Assembly: GCF_004193775.1 (NCBI RefSeq)
Contig: NC_041005.1
Span: 6,946,501 to 7,010,500 of the forward strand
DNA length: 64,000 nucleotides
DNA from: Glycine soja
Lineage: Eukaryota; Streptophyta; Magnoliopsida; Fabales; Fabaceae
Reading direction: 5' to 3'
Below, in pieces: positions 34,292-45,400 of this stretch. The notes beneath the pieces were generated by a model. It did no database searches. It was not told the origin of the DNA and worked only from the letters and a program-made list of their open reading frames with translations. The translations under genes were made by a program, and so were the position numbers. How positions within the stretch are numbered: the stretch's first letter is position 1; each line of letters opens with the position of its first letter.

Positions 34292-35659
34292 CTACTGAAA
34301 ATAGCTACCTTGAAGCTTCTTCTCGACCCAGGAAGGCGACAGAACCGGGCTCATGTCGTAGTCCCTAATCTTGACCCTAGTGGCGGCTTCACACTGGTCA
34401 CTATAGTCCATGCACATCTTTTCATCCGGCAAAACCTTAATCCTCCATACCTTAAATGTCTGGTCTAAACTAGCACTATACACCAAGAACCCCATCACAA
34501 CCTTTTCCATCTCGAGGCACGCAGCCAAGCACTTCACTGGCCCTCTATGTCCATCCAAAACCGTCAAACACTCGTGGTAGCAACTCCCTTCCTCTCTCCT
34601 CCAAACCCTAATTGTCGTGTCCTCTGACCCACTGAATATCATGTTCCCAACCGTTGCTAGACAAAGAACCGCAAAACGGTGACCCTGCAAGAACCCTCCG
34701 TGGTTGAACCTATAACACAACCTTTCCTTCTCCCAAAAATTTATCATCCCATCTGAGGAACCTGAATAGAGGAAACAGTGGTTGAACGAGCAACTCAATG
34801 CAAGGGCATTGACCGGTGAAGGTTGGAACTTTAGAGTCATGGTAAGAGTGTGAGAGTCTTCAGTGTAAACCCTTCTCCATATCTTCACCGACCCGTCAGA
34901 GGAACCGGTGAAAAGACAACCATCGTCTTGGTTCACCAATATGGCGTTGACATTATCCTCGTGTGCCACGAACGAGTCAACGCATTTTCGATCTGAAACA
35001 CGCCACGCCTTCACTGTTCTGTCGTGGGAGCCAGTGTACAAGAGACCCTCAGAGTGGTAATAAGCCATGCAAGACACAGAATCTTTGTGCTTTGGCGTGT
35101 TTTTTCCTCTTGAAGGGAACAAAAGAATAGAAGTTTTTCTAGGGAGTGTACCTACTTTCTTGGACTTGAAGCTATCCGAAACGGTGAAGGTCCATATTCT
35201 TATCTTGTGATCCTTGTGCGTGGAGAAAAGCATGTTGCTATAAGCCAAAATGGCTCTCACCTCACCAGAGCTTGCTTTGAGGTACCCTCTGTCCATGCAA
35301 TCTGGTTGCTTCCACACGCGAATTCTACTACTATTTGAGCCGGTAAAGACTAAACCCTTTGAAGCTGCAATTGCGTAGATGTTACCTTCGTGGCGGTGGA
35401 GCGAAGCGATGCAGTGATAAAGAAGAGAAGGTGAAGGGGTTGGGAGAGGGGAAAGTGTCCATGGTGAATCTGGCATTATCATAGGGAACATGCCATCGGA
35501 AGTAGTAGTGCTTGAAGGCCTTGGAGGACTGAACTGAACGTCTTGTTCGCTAATCTCTCTGTGGGTTTGGACGCGAAGGTGAACGGGGGATTGTGGCGGT
35601 TGTTCTGGCTTTTCGGTGTCCATTAGGCTGAGGAGGGTTCTCTTGCCATAGAAATCCAT
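34292..35659 (-). CDS. JINGUBANG-like WD40 repeat protein
   Basis: Single exon of 455 codons, no defects. After a Pro/Ser-rich N-terminal 80 residues (DSPWTLSPLPTPSPSLLYHC), about seven WD repeats follow. Examples: HEGNIYAIAASKGLVFTGSN ... IRVWK; KDSVSCMAYYHSEGLLYTGS ... VKAWR; HEDNVNAILVNQDDGCLFTG ... VKIWR; HRFAVLCLATVGNMIFSGS ... IRVWR; HRGPVKCLAACLE ... FKVWR. This forms one beta-propeller. The intronless layout and N-terminal motif match the JINGUBANG group, whose Arabidopsis founder restrains pollen germination. A pollen role here is inference from the family only. Confidence 0.93.
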   Translation of the reverse strand: MDFYGKRTLLSLMDTEKPEQPPQSPVHLRVQTHREISEQDVQFSPPRPSSTTTSDGMFPMIMPDSPWTLSPLPTPSPSLLYHCIASLHRHEGNIYAIAASKGLVFTGSNSSRIRVWKQPDCMDRGYLKASSGEVRAILAYSNMLFSTHKDHKIRIWTFTVSDSFKSKKVGTLPRKTSILLFPSRGKNTPKHKDSVSCMAYYHSEGLLYTGSHDRTVKAWRVSDRKCVDSFVAHEDNVNAILVNQDDGCLFTGSSDGSVKIWRRVYTEDSHTLTMTLKFQPSPVNALALSCSFNHCFLYSGSSDGMINFWEKERLCYRFNHGGFLQGHRFAVLCLATVGNMIFSGSEDTTIRVWRREEGSCYHECLTVLDGHRGPVKCLAACLEMEKVVMGFLVYSASLDQTFKVWRIKVLPDEKMCMDYSDQCEAATRVKIRDYDMSPVLSPSWVEKKLQGSYFQ

Positions 35660-37663
35660 GACATGGTGATGGGAAAAGAATAGGTTCTTGGGATTAAAGA
35701 AACTAAACTACTACTATAGTACGTAGCTATAGTATAACTTTACAATTATCCTTCACCGTTGGGATATAAACAAACATAATAAGGGTTTGGATGATGGGTG
35801 GCGTGTATTTATTAAGGTATAAATGTTTCTCAACTGTTCTCTTATTGTCGTGCTCGAATCTGCATGGTTGGACCCGAGTGACCCACCATCACCCATCTTT
35901 GGTTCAGTTTTTCTTTTTCCATGCTACTGTAAGAGTAAGACCGAGGAAGGGATTAAGCAATATGTCAAAAAGTCTCATAGGGGAACCTCTGAATAAATTG
36001 ATTTTCTCCTTTGTTAATATAGATTAATCATCGATGTGAAATTCTTATCTGAGATCAATATATTAAGCATCTATGGAACTGTATATAAGTCTTATGCTTA
36101 ATTACACTTTAGTTACCTAATTATAGTCAATATGCAATTTTGCTTCTTAACGTACAATTTTTTATTTGAATTTACTCCTTAATTTTTTAAATAATACAAT
36201 TAAGTCCTTCAAATTGTTTCAATTAATTGCTGGGATCAAGCCATCCTATCAGTTTGTTTCCTTTACTTAAAAATTTGACTTTTTTTCCCTCAAAATATGA
36301 ATGAATTGAACTTGTTAAACTATCTTATAAAACAAAAATTGGTCGTAAGAATCAGATTTATATTTTACATGGAGGTGAGTTTGAATCTTAATAACAATAT
36401 AATGATGTCGTTAATAAACAATTTATAACTCCTTTTATAAATACTTAGTGAGTCTATCTTAAAATATGTCCTGCTCTTTAATGAATTCTCGAAATTTAAT
36501 TTATTTAAATTTTTTTATAAATAAATAATTTTTTACTCAAAACTTAGCTCTATATATTTTTTAATTTATGCCTTCATTGGCCTTTGCTGCTAGCCATCCA
36601 CTCGTTTGTCGTTTGGCCTAGAGAAGAGTGCAGGACAAACGTGGAGGACAATATAACGTCGAAGTATCAATTGGGTAGTTCCATCATCAAGCTGACCAAC
36701 TACGAGAGGAACTTTCCGATTTCTATTAGTATGTGGCTGGTAGAATTTTAATGTTCAGCATTGAATTTTGTGAATATTGGTTACCGGATACGTAACTTCT
36801 TGTGACTTGTTCATGTTGAAATGATTGTTGTAACTTTAATATTACCTTGTGAAGTTAGAATATAAATTTCACCGGCAAATTAATTGACTGCCAAAAGGGC
36901 TTATGGAATATGCAAATATGGACTTGATTGCGGAAGAACTCTGCGTGTGGATTAGCATCAGATCGATATGTTTAATTAACTTATAAGTAACATTCTCCTA
37001 AAAAAAAAACTTATAAGTAGCGTTATTTTAATAACATTTTTGTTTACATTCTTTTAAATATTTGTTTATCATACCACTTATCTCGCATTGTTATTTTCTA
37101 TATTCTTTCTACTTATTTTTTTCTTAATTTTGAACATTCTTATATAAAAGGGTATATATCGAGTTGAGTTTATACCTATTACCTTATTCAAACTAACATT
37201 AACAATATTATACAATAGTGTGAAGAAGGAAAACAGGTTAGAAGGCATGTAGGCTCTGTCACTAAAATCCTTGTCAGAGTTGGGTGGTTCAGTTGCAACT
37301 GTGGTTATAGCGTCCAACGGTAGCAGTTCACTGCATTTAATGCGGTGGCTGGTAGTACTACATCAAATGATCAACAATCTAAATTTCATAATAAAATAAT
37401 AAAAAAGGAAAAATGGCACGAGGCAATTGCAATTTGCAACTAGGAACGTTCGTGTCACGTATTGGAATTTGAAGTGAATTTATCATTATTTTTTGCTACT
37501 TAAAATTTTGATAAAACAACTATTTGTATTTAATTTGATTGAATTTAACAATATATGAAAAAATGTGGCAATTCAATTTATTAACATTATATCGTTACCA
37601 ATTTTTTTTATTAACTATTAAAATTAAAAATATGTATAAAATTACGATTAAGATATATTTTAT

Positions 37664-37664
37664 A

Positions 37665-37709
<45 letters not shown>
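37664..37709. repeat. AT dinucleotide microsatellite
   Basis: Uninterrupted AT repeat followed by a GTATATATA variant. Confidence 0.9.
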
Positions 37710-37719
<10 letters not shown>

Positions 37720-37904
37720 AACAAATTATATTAATATTAATATATTGTATTACGTAAAATGTTATTTACCAAATTAAAATCAATTCTAATATTATTTATT
37801 AAAAATATAAATATCAATATTAAATTAAATTGATATGGAATATAACACTTAATTTGTCACTTTCATTAAAAAAAATGTACTATTTACTAATGTCCTTTCC
37901 TTAT

Positions 37905-38036
37905 TTCTCAGGATTAACCACGCCGTTTGGGAGAGAAACCACGCACTGTGCGGACAGACTGGCCAATGTAAACCTGGTGCTAGAGCCTCCTAGTTTCAAG
38001 GATCACAATGTATCTAACTATGTCTTAAACTGTTAA
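37905..38036 (+). pseudogene. Possible RNase H C-terminal remnant of a non-LTR element
   Basis: The frame contains GRETTHCADRLANVNL, similar to the REgNxxADxLAN end of plant LINE-type RNase H domains. There is nothing recognisable on either side, so this is a small relic at best. Confidence 0.35.
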
Positions 38037-38706
38037 ACATATGAATGAATAACTATGGTGGTCTATGGTACTGTGTAATCAAAGTTCAAATACCCTATAG
38101 TGTGATATGTGGTGCTTCATGTGAAATGAATAACTATCTTGTGAGTAGGGGCGGAGCTATAGTGTGAAATTAATGCTTGATGTGACTCTTATGCAACATT
38201 TTATGTGTAAAATAACATTATGAAAGGACTTTTTAATAATAATGGGCATGGATACTTCAAAAATTTTAAATTTCATTATTTCATATGCAATTTTTATATG
38301 TATAAATAAAATGTTTTTTTTAAATTCACCATTTTATAATCTAAATGGATAAATGACTCATTATAATAGATTATTAATTTATGCAGCACAAATTAATAAT
38401 TAAAAAAAATTGTATCAAACCCTCTTATTCTCTTATATCAACAATGAAAATATTTAAAATCTTATCACTTTCGTAAGTGTCAAAGCAATTAAGTATTACG
38501 ACGATAACAAGTTGGTTGACTTAATATTGATGTTTTGTTCATAAGAAAACTATCACTTGAATATGAATTCAATATTTTTTATGAAGAGATTAGATGTTAT
38601 ATGGTTTGACTTGACTTCATGCTGAAAAGAGTTCTCCCTCACACTATTTTTACTTTTATTTTTTTAAAAATATTTTGCATAGTGACGGTAAATAAGAGGA
38701 TCGCAC

Positions 38707-38750
38707 TATCTAGGATCATAATCTCATCTATCTAGGATCATAATCTCATC
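38707..38750. repeat. 22-bp perfect tandem duplication
   Basis: Two identical copies of a unit beginning TATCTAGGATCATAATC. Perfect identity suggests a recent slippage event. Confidence 0.9.
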
Positions 38751-38936
38751 TGTTTTGTTGAAAATAATTAAAATTCTACTTCGGTTAAAATTAATCTTAC
38801 ATTAAAATATATAAGTGAGGAATAACCTTCATCTCTTAAACTAACTTTTGGGATTGAGTTAGGTTGAGTTAAATCATGGAACCTAAGTGAAAGCATAGGT
38901 TTCATGATTTATAGAGTGGAAGATGTTGGCCTCTAA

Positions 38937-40856
38937 CTAGAAAAGTAAATGTTTGAGCTTGAGAAGCTTCTGGCCTAGTGAATCCGTAAAACTCACTAGG
39001 ATAAGTGATATTATTAAACCAGACAAAGCAACCAGCAATAAAACAAAAAACAAGACAATGCGTGAGGCAGCAGCCGATATAAGACTTAATATTTTCCTAA
39101 CATGTTTTATGTAAATTCCTTTCTTGTTTTGCAAACAATTGGACTGTTCTTCGATCCAGTTATCCTTCCCCATTTGTGCAAACCTTGGAACATTAGCAAT
39201 CTCAGACATGCACCTCTTCTCCGCAGGATTATTCAGTGCCGTAAACGAGTTTTCTTTCTCATTAGAACTCGAAGTCCCATGAAACCTTCCACTGGGGTCC
39301 GTGGATTCCAAAGGACAGGAACCGAACCTCGTGCTGCAAACTGTTTGAAAATAAAATAAAAAATGAAAGAAAATAAATACGAAGAAGATGCATAGTCTTG
39401 AATTAAATAACAAAATAACAATAGCTAAATAAATTTAATTGACAACACATGAATAATACATTATAACATACAATAAGCACAAGGAAGAAATAAATTAGGG
39501 GAAGAAAGATATAGTTTGAGTTGAAGCGCGTAAACGTTATCCTTAGAGAGAAAACGCCCCCACTGCACGGGTAAGAAATTTTGATTGCGCTCCTCTCCCA
39601 AGGTACGACAACCCGTTGGTTCCGATCGTATACAGCGAAAGGATCCCCGAACCTTATGAACACCAATGCTCTTACTCTCAAGAAATAAATTATTTTATAA
39701 GAGAAGAAATAGAAAATTTTGGGAGAAAGAGATAAGACTGTAGCTCTGCTATCTTGTTAGAAAGGAGGAAAGAGAAGATATAGGCACAAATCACCTTAAG
39801 CAACAAACAAAACATGACTGTTGAAAATATGATCGTTGAAAATTAACCTACAGTTGTCAAAACTAGTTGACTCATTCAAACAAAATCTTAAAAAAATCTA
39901 AAATAAATATTTTATTTTATAAAATAAAATTAATATAATTAATATATATTTATAAATTTTAAATTAAAACACAAATATTTACCGACACAAACATCATTAA
40001 TCATCTCACTATTCAATGACAACAGGTCCGAAGAATTAAGATCACTCCACCTGCTCCTCGTAAAAACATCAGAGATAACTATCTTATGATTCATCACGTG
40101 CTCATGTTTGTTCCACTTTGAAGCACCACCACCTTGGTCAACAAGTAGTGGTTCTTGTTTCTTGCACTTGCCCACGTCCCAAAAGCCTTTTCTCGATGAC
40201 CCTCGATTAGATGGCTCTCTCTCAACGAAGATTTCAAGGTTTGGAATATCCTCCGTGGGATTCGAAGGAACTCGAAGGAACCTCGAGCTTAATGAATAAT
40301 TGAGGTTCTTCATGTCCCCTGCTTCAACCCTGCGTCTACAAAGAGGGCACGTAGAGTGGCTTTCAAATCACTTGTCAATGCAATTCATGTGGAAAGCGTG
40401 CTTGCACTTTGGAAGAAGCCTTAGAGTCTCCGTGTCCTCAAATTTTGAGAGACAAACCGTGCATTCTAGGCCTTCTTTGGAACCCTTAAGGGAAGAAAAC
40501 TTGAAGTAAGGAAGTGTTTCAATTACTTGTTTGTCAATACCAGAAACTCTAGACCTTGGTCGAGTTAGGCCCTGAAAGTTTTGGAGATTTGAGTTTTGCC
40601 TAAGGAGTTCATGAGGGATAACTCGACAGAATTTAACATAGAGAAGTAAGAGAAATGCTATGGCAAACATTGTGGAGAGAACTGCTATTATTATTCCCTT
40701 GCTTGGATGAACCATTTGAGGGAGTTCTGGCAGGTTCTTTTCTTCACTATCTTTGGCTTGGGATTGAACATTGGAGGGGAGAGAAAGAACCAGCACGAAC
40801 ATTATTAGCAAACGGTTCTTAAAGGGGTTGAACTTGAGGGTGTTACTGTTACACAT
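38937..40856 (-). pseudogene. ATL-type RING-H2 E3 ubiquitin ligase with stop at the RING tryptophan
   Basis: Exon 1, 40856-39983: signal peptide-like N-terminus (LLIMFVLVLSLPSNVQSQ), membrane span (GIIIAVLSTMFAIAFLLLLYV), the ATL GLD-type motif (VSGIDKQVIETLPYF), then RING-H2 with CTVCLSKFEDTETLR, LPKCKHAFHMNCIDK and CPLCRRRV. Exon 2, 39340-38937: CSTRFGSCPLES ... EKRCMSEIANVPRF and a C-terminal hydrophobic span. The intron 39982-39341 has GT-AG ends and keeps frame. At 40368-40370 the codon after CIDK is TGA where ATL proteins have Trp (TGG), which contacts the E2; the frame is open on both sides. As read, the product stops inside the RING at residue 162. Either a recent null allele, a sequencing error, or an edited/readthrough site; a null is simplest. 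Confidence 0.85.
39490..39840. repeat. Unclassified, relatively GC-rich repeat-like block in ATL intron
   Basis: A stretch with GGATCCCCGAACCTTATG and CCCCCACTGCACGGG stands out from AT-rich flanks and resembles LTR-type sequence of plant retroelements. No ends or duplication were found, so the class is unknown. ATL genes usually lack introns, which makes an insertion-derived intron plausible. Confidence 0.35.
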
Positions 40857-42423
40857 CTTCTGAAGAGAAGATCTTAATTACCAGATTTTGGTTCTCTCTT
40901 TTTTATTCTTTTCTTACTAAATAAACATTTCTGAGGGGAAATCAGTAATGGCTGCTACTACATGATTGGCATAACATAGCATAGCATCTCTCCACTGGTG
41001 TTTGTCCAACGAATGCAGACAACTTTGGAAAGCTTTCAGTGTTGTCTTTCTATTTTACTATAAAAGTCCCCACCCTAGGCCTGCACGCTTTTTATGCTGT
41101 TGGTTTTTGTAGTGCTTTGTCTTGGTCAATTAATTAGAACATCTTCTGGTCGATGAAGACAAAAGCATGCATCAGCTTGGAGTCCTGTCTCTGATCCAAA
41201 AAACGTTGTCCATGATTGACATATTATACAATAGCCATATGTGATTAGCATATGGTCGGTTTCTGTCAATCATTGCTCCAATTAACGCTTGTTGAATCTG
41301 TATTGTTTACTTTTTTTTTTCGTATTGAAACTTTGTTTATTGGAGAAAATAAACGATGCTTATGCAAACTCGACAAGTGCCTATATAGAGAGAGTTGGAG
41401 TGTCATTTTAAGGGACATATACCAGTAGCAATTAGGTAATTTATCTCTATTTGAGCTAACCTTTCATGAAATAAAATTTATAACAGTTATGATTAACAAA
41501 TTAATCAATTACGTACACAAACTTTTTATTCAACAGCTTTTTTTCCCTAATTGAAAATTCTAATTCTTTAAAGATTCCCAATTAAAACAAGCACTATATT
41601 CAAAAATTGGTGAGAAGAATATCTTATTTAATTGATTCAACAGAGTCTGAGTTATTATAAATTCATTTGATACTATTTTTTATTGTGACAAAATAAAAAA
41701 ATGATTCAAGAATCTTTAAGGTCTCATAATTATTGATATTTTTTTCGAATATTCTCAATCATGTTGCTTTATTCCAAATCTAATCCTTATTCTAATCTCC
41801 CAATATAGAAAAATCAATCTATTAAAAGCAGCTAGCTTATAAAGTCATTAAAATTAGAGACAAGTTTAATCAATTTAAAAGAAATAAACTTGAATTAACA
41901 ATAACAATTCAGATTATACAAGGTTAATGTTAAGGTTAAGATAACTCATCTCCTAACAGCAAATCCTGAGTAATTACAAGACCTCAGTCAATATCAACAA
42001 TAAACTATATATGTTTCAGAACTTCCGTTAATCTTTGTTACTACACGCAATTTTAATTATGATCATTTCAATTTTCTCTTAAAATAGCTACTCAGATAGA
42101 CTTGAAAAAAAAGAAGAAAAAATCTACTCAGATGTATTGTAATTCATTCAATGCAGCCCTCCTTACATTCTTTGTCTCCATGTGTGTTATAAAAAAAAGT
42201 AGTAGAAATAACAAAATTCACATGCTAATTCAAGAGGCCTCTTAATTCTTAATTTGCCAATTACCATTTGCACATTAAATATCTATAAGAGAAATAAATA
42301 TAATTTACCCTTTTATTTTATATAACTGTACTAAGTAGATAATAACATGAGATACATCAGCCATCAACATTAGTGACTAGAGTTGCAAATTAATACGGAC
42401 AACACATCACAATCCTACCGCGC
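40857..42423. other. Intergenic between ATL gene and dioxygenase
   Basis: ATL upstream region followed by AT-rich spacer and the 3' flank of the dioxygenase. No coding sequence, RNA gene or element end recognised. Confidence 0.6.
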
Positions 42424-45400
42424 CTACAATGAGAGTGGCATGAAAGCTCCGTGAAATCCATATGGAACTCTGAAAGGCATGGTAATTTTGGCAACTGCCT
42501 CCCCAGAAAACTTCTTTGAGTCAATTATATGAACCTATTAAGAAAAATAAAGAAATTAAGGTGCTAGCTAATATATGATTCTTAGCTGGATCATTAGATC
42601 AATTAACTTGTACATGACCACACATAAATCAATTGACCTACTTGAGATATGCCGGTATCTTCATTGTGAACAAAAGTGATTATCCAACCATCATCTTCTT
42701 CAATACCACCTTCTTTAGGGACAAAGGCAGATCCAGTGCAAAATACGTTTCTTTCAAACCTATGGTATTCCACCCTTATAGGCTTTTGTTGTGTATCTCC
42801 CTGATTTGCACATTTGAAAGTTGATACTTTTAACGGGGAAAAATGTGTTTTTTATATGTACATATAAAAGAAAAGTAATCACATAATCAAATTCTAGGTA
42901 TTTCATGCCATCTTTTACCTTTGGAAATTCTGAACATGGTTCTCTAAAGTATAGCTTCACTAAAGCTCCATATTTAGGAATATCTAAATGGTCAAACATG
43001 AAACGTGTTATCAATTACGAATCTAAGTTTATAGTAATTTGAGTGTTGGTTCTTTAAAGACTTTGAGACCTTCACAAGATCAAAGAACCAAGAACGAGTA
43101 CAATAAAGTACAAAGTCAAGATCTACAGCAAGATTTTACGTGGTTCAACAATGTGTTTACATCCACGACAAAATGCAGTTCATCATCATCACATTCATCA
43201 TGGAGATTACAAGTTCAATACAAGTAAAAGCTAGCTTTAATCTCTCTTGATTTTTTTCTAACAAAACCTCTCTCAATTTCCTAGCTCTCTATTTCCTTTT
43301 GAACTCTCTTTCTCTCTATAAAAATCTCCTTATCTTCTCATTTACATGATCAAGTATTTATAGACACAAGTTGCTAACTTTAGGAGCAAAAGATTTTCCT
43401 TTGGCGCCAAATCACCAGTTCAGTTATGACAACTGAATTTATGTCATGTATGTCTACCGGGATGACATCAACTAATTCAATCCTTCACATTTGTAGCTTT
43501 GTTGATTTTGAGTCACATTCCACATAGGGGTTATAGTAATTGTTAAATAGTTAAAGGATAGAGAAAAATGTGTTTTAAGGAATTACCTGCAGCATAACTT
43601 GCAGCGGGATCAACCACTTGTGTGTATCCGTATCTATTCTTAATTCCTGTAAAACTTGCATTAATTACGGGAAAATCCATAAACTGTTCTGGTCCAGTGA
43701 TATATTTTTCCTTAACCTCCCCACTTTTTATGTTTAATCGCCATTCATAACACCGAGAGAACATCGTAGATTCATTTAGACCATCTTCAGGTCCTGGAAT
43801 TATTGAATCTAATGCTCTACAACCCCACAACACAACCTGGTACAACGTATAGAAAGTTTCTCAATTTTGCAGCTAATTGCCTAGATCGAGTATCTGAAGA
43901 AGTTCTTGGTTAGCTTCAAATATTAATTTCTTGTGGACAAGTTACCTCATGACCATCCTCAAAGGAATTGATGATATGAAATGTGCTATTAGGTTCCACC
44001 TCAAACCACTGGGTTGATTTTTCATCACCATAGAGTGGCATTATCCCAATCCTGGCATATTTTTCCTTCTCGTACTTGATTAATCTACATGCAATAATAT
44101 GGAATGCTAATTTCATCTACAAAGATTTTATCATTTTATGTCATAGTCTACATACATGTGTGTGTAGTCAATATGTATTTATACTCACGGGCCTCTTTTA
44201 AGTAGTCTGTTTGAATCTACAATCAGTGGAAGATCCAATATCGCTATATACCTGCTAACCAAAAACATAGCCATGATTGAAGCATTAGTTTCAATACGAC
44301 AATTGTCATTCTAGTCAATATAGCCTTGGCTTATAATTAACTTCATTCTTTGGTTTGATAATGAATGCTACATATTATACCTGCTTGTGATACCTATATC
44401 ATGGCATAAAGAGCATCTGTCTAGTTTTATGTCTTCTTTATGAACTAATTCCTTTCCATCAGCTGAAAATGGTTAATAAAGGGTATATATGTTATCAATA
44501 TCACACATCAGCACAACCATTTTATCAAAATCAATGAGTACTACAGTATATTATTAGGAGTTTAAAGCATATATATACCAGAAACTATTCCAATTTCAAG
44601 ATAAGGTTTAGTTGCATCTACGCCAAAAATAACCAGCTCTCCTGTGCCTGGAACTTTCTGTAGTATTAAACATATCAAGAAATTTTTATTAAGCACACAA
44701 TAATTGAGAGTGTGAGAGAAAATCTTAACCTTCGTATATATAGTTGTATAATAACTAAGATTAACTCTACTCACAGTGACACTACAGTCACACTACTTTG
44801 ACTAGATATATACCACACACACGTTACACGTAAAAGAAACCTTGGGGTGACTGGCGAAAGGACGATTCCATGCTCCATTGACATCCCAGTATTTCAATGT
44901 ACTTAGTGTGTAGATGTCAATTTCTTGCGGCATGTGATTCTCCGAAACCGAGTAGAACTTGCCCGAATGCTCAAACACATTGGTGTTGCTATAATCTTTA
45001 TTCAGTTGTCCAAATCTCAACTGTGAATGAAATCCACAAGGTGAAAATTCAAAACTAGCTCGTTTGTGAGATAACTTAATTTCAGGTAACCATGCATGAA
45101 CTCTCTCACACCAGAAACTTAAAAGGTACTAATAATTAGGGGTTGAATTTGTCTTAATTACTTTGATCTACCTGTATATAATGGTATTGTTTAACTTCAT
45201 TTTTATTTGGGATAATTTGAAAACCCCATAATAATTTAATAAAATTCTTACTATTTATAAATGCACGGCTATTCAACAAGGGTTTCAATTGACATATTTT
45301 GCTTTAGAAATATACTTGCTAATCTTAACTAATTCAATACATATATAATTGGGCACTTCATGCATGTTTATTTTAGTTTGATTTTTGAAAAGAACAAAAA

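Larger units (their letters stand above)
35660..38936. other. Intergenic, AT-rich
   Basis: Holds the upstream region of the WD40 gene (to the right of 35659), then AT-rich spacer with no convincing gene. A short frame at 37078-37317 is unassigned. A possible RNase H remnant near 37905, an AT microsatellite and a short tandem repeat are listed separately. Confidence 0.55.

Noticed and set aside
38145..38230. hAT-like end (GGGGCGGAGCTATAG)
   Set aside because: Only one short end-like motif was seen, with no partner end or 8-bp duplication.
39403..39681. Separate small gene in the ATL intron
   Set aside because: The frame lies in an intron with proper GT-AG ends and lacks homology or a promoter.
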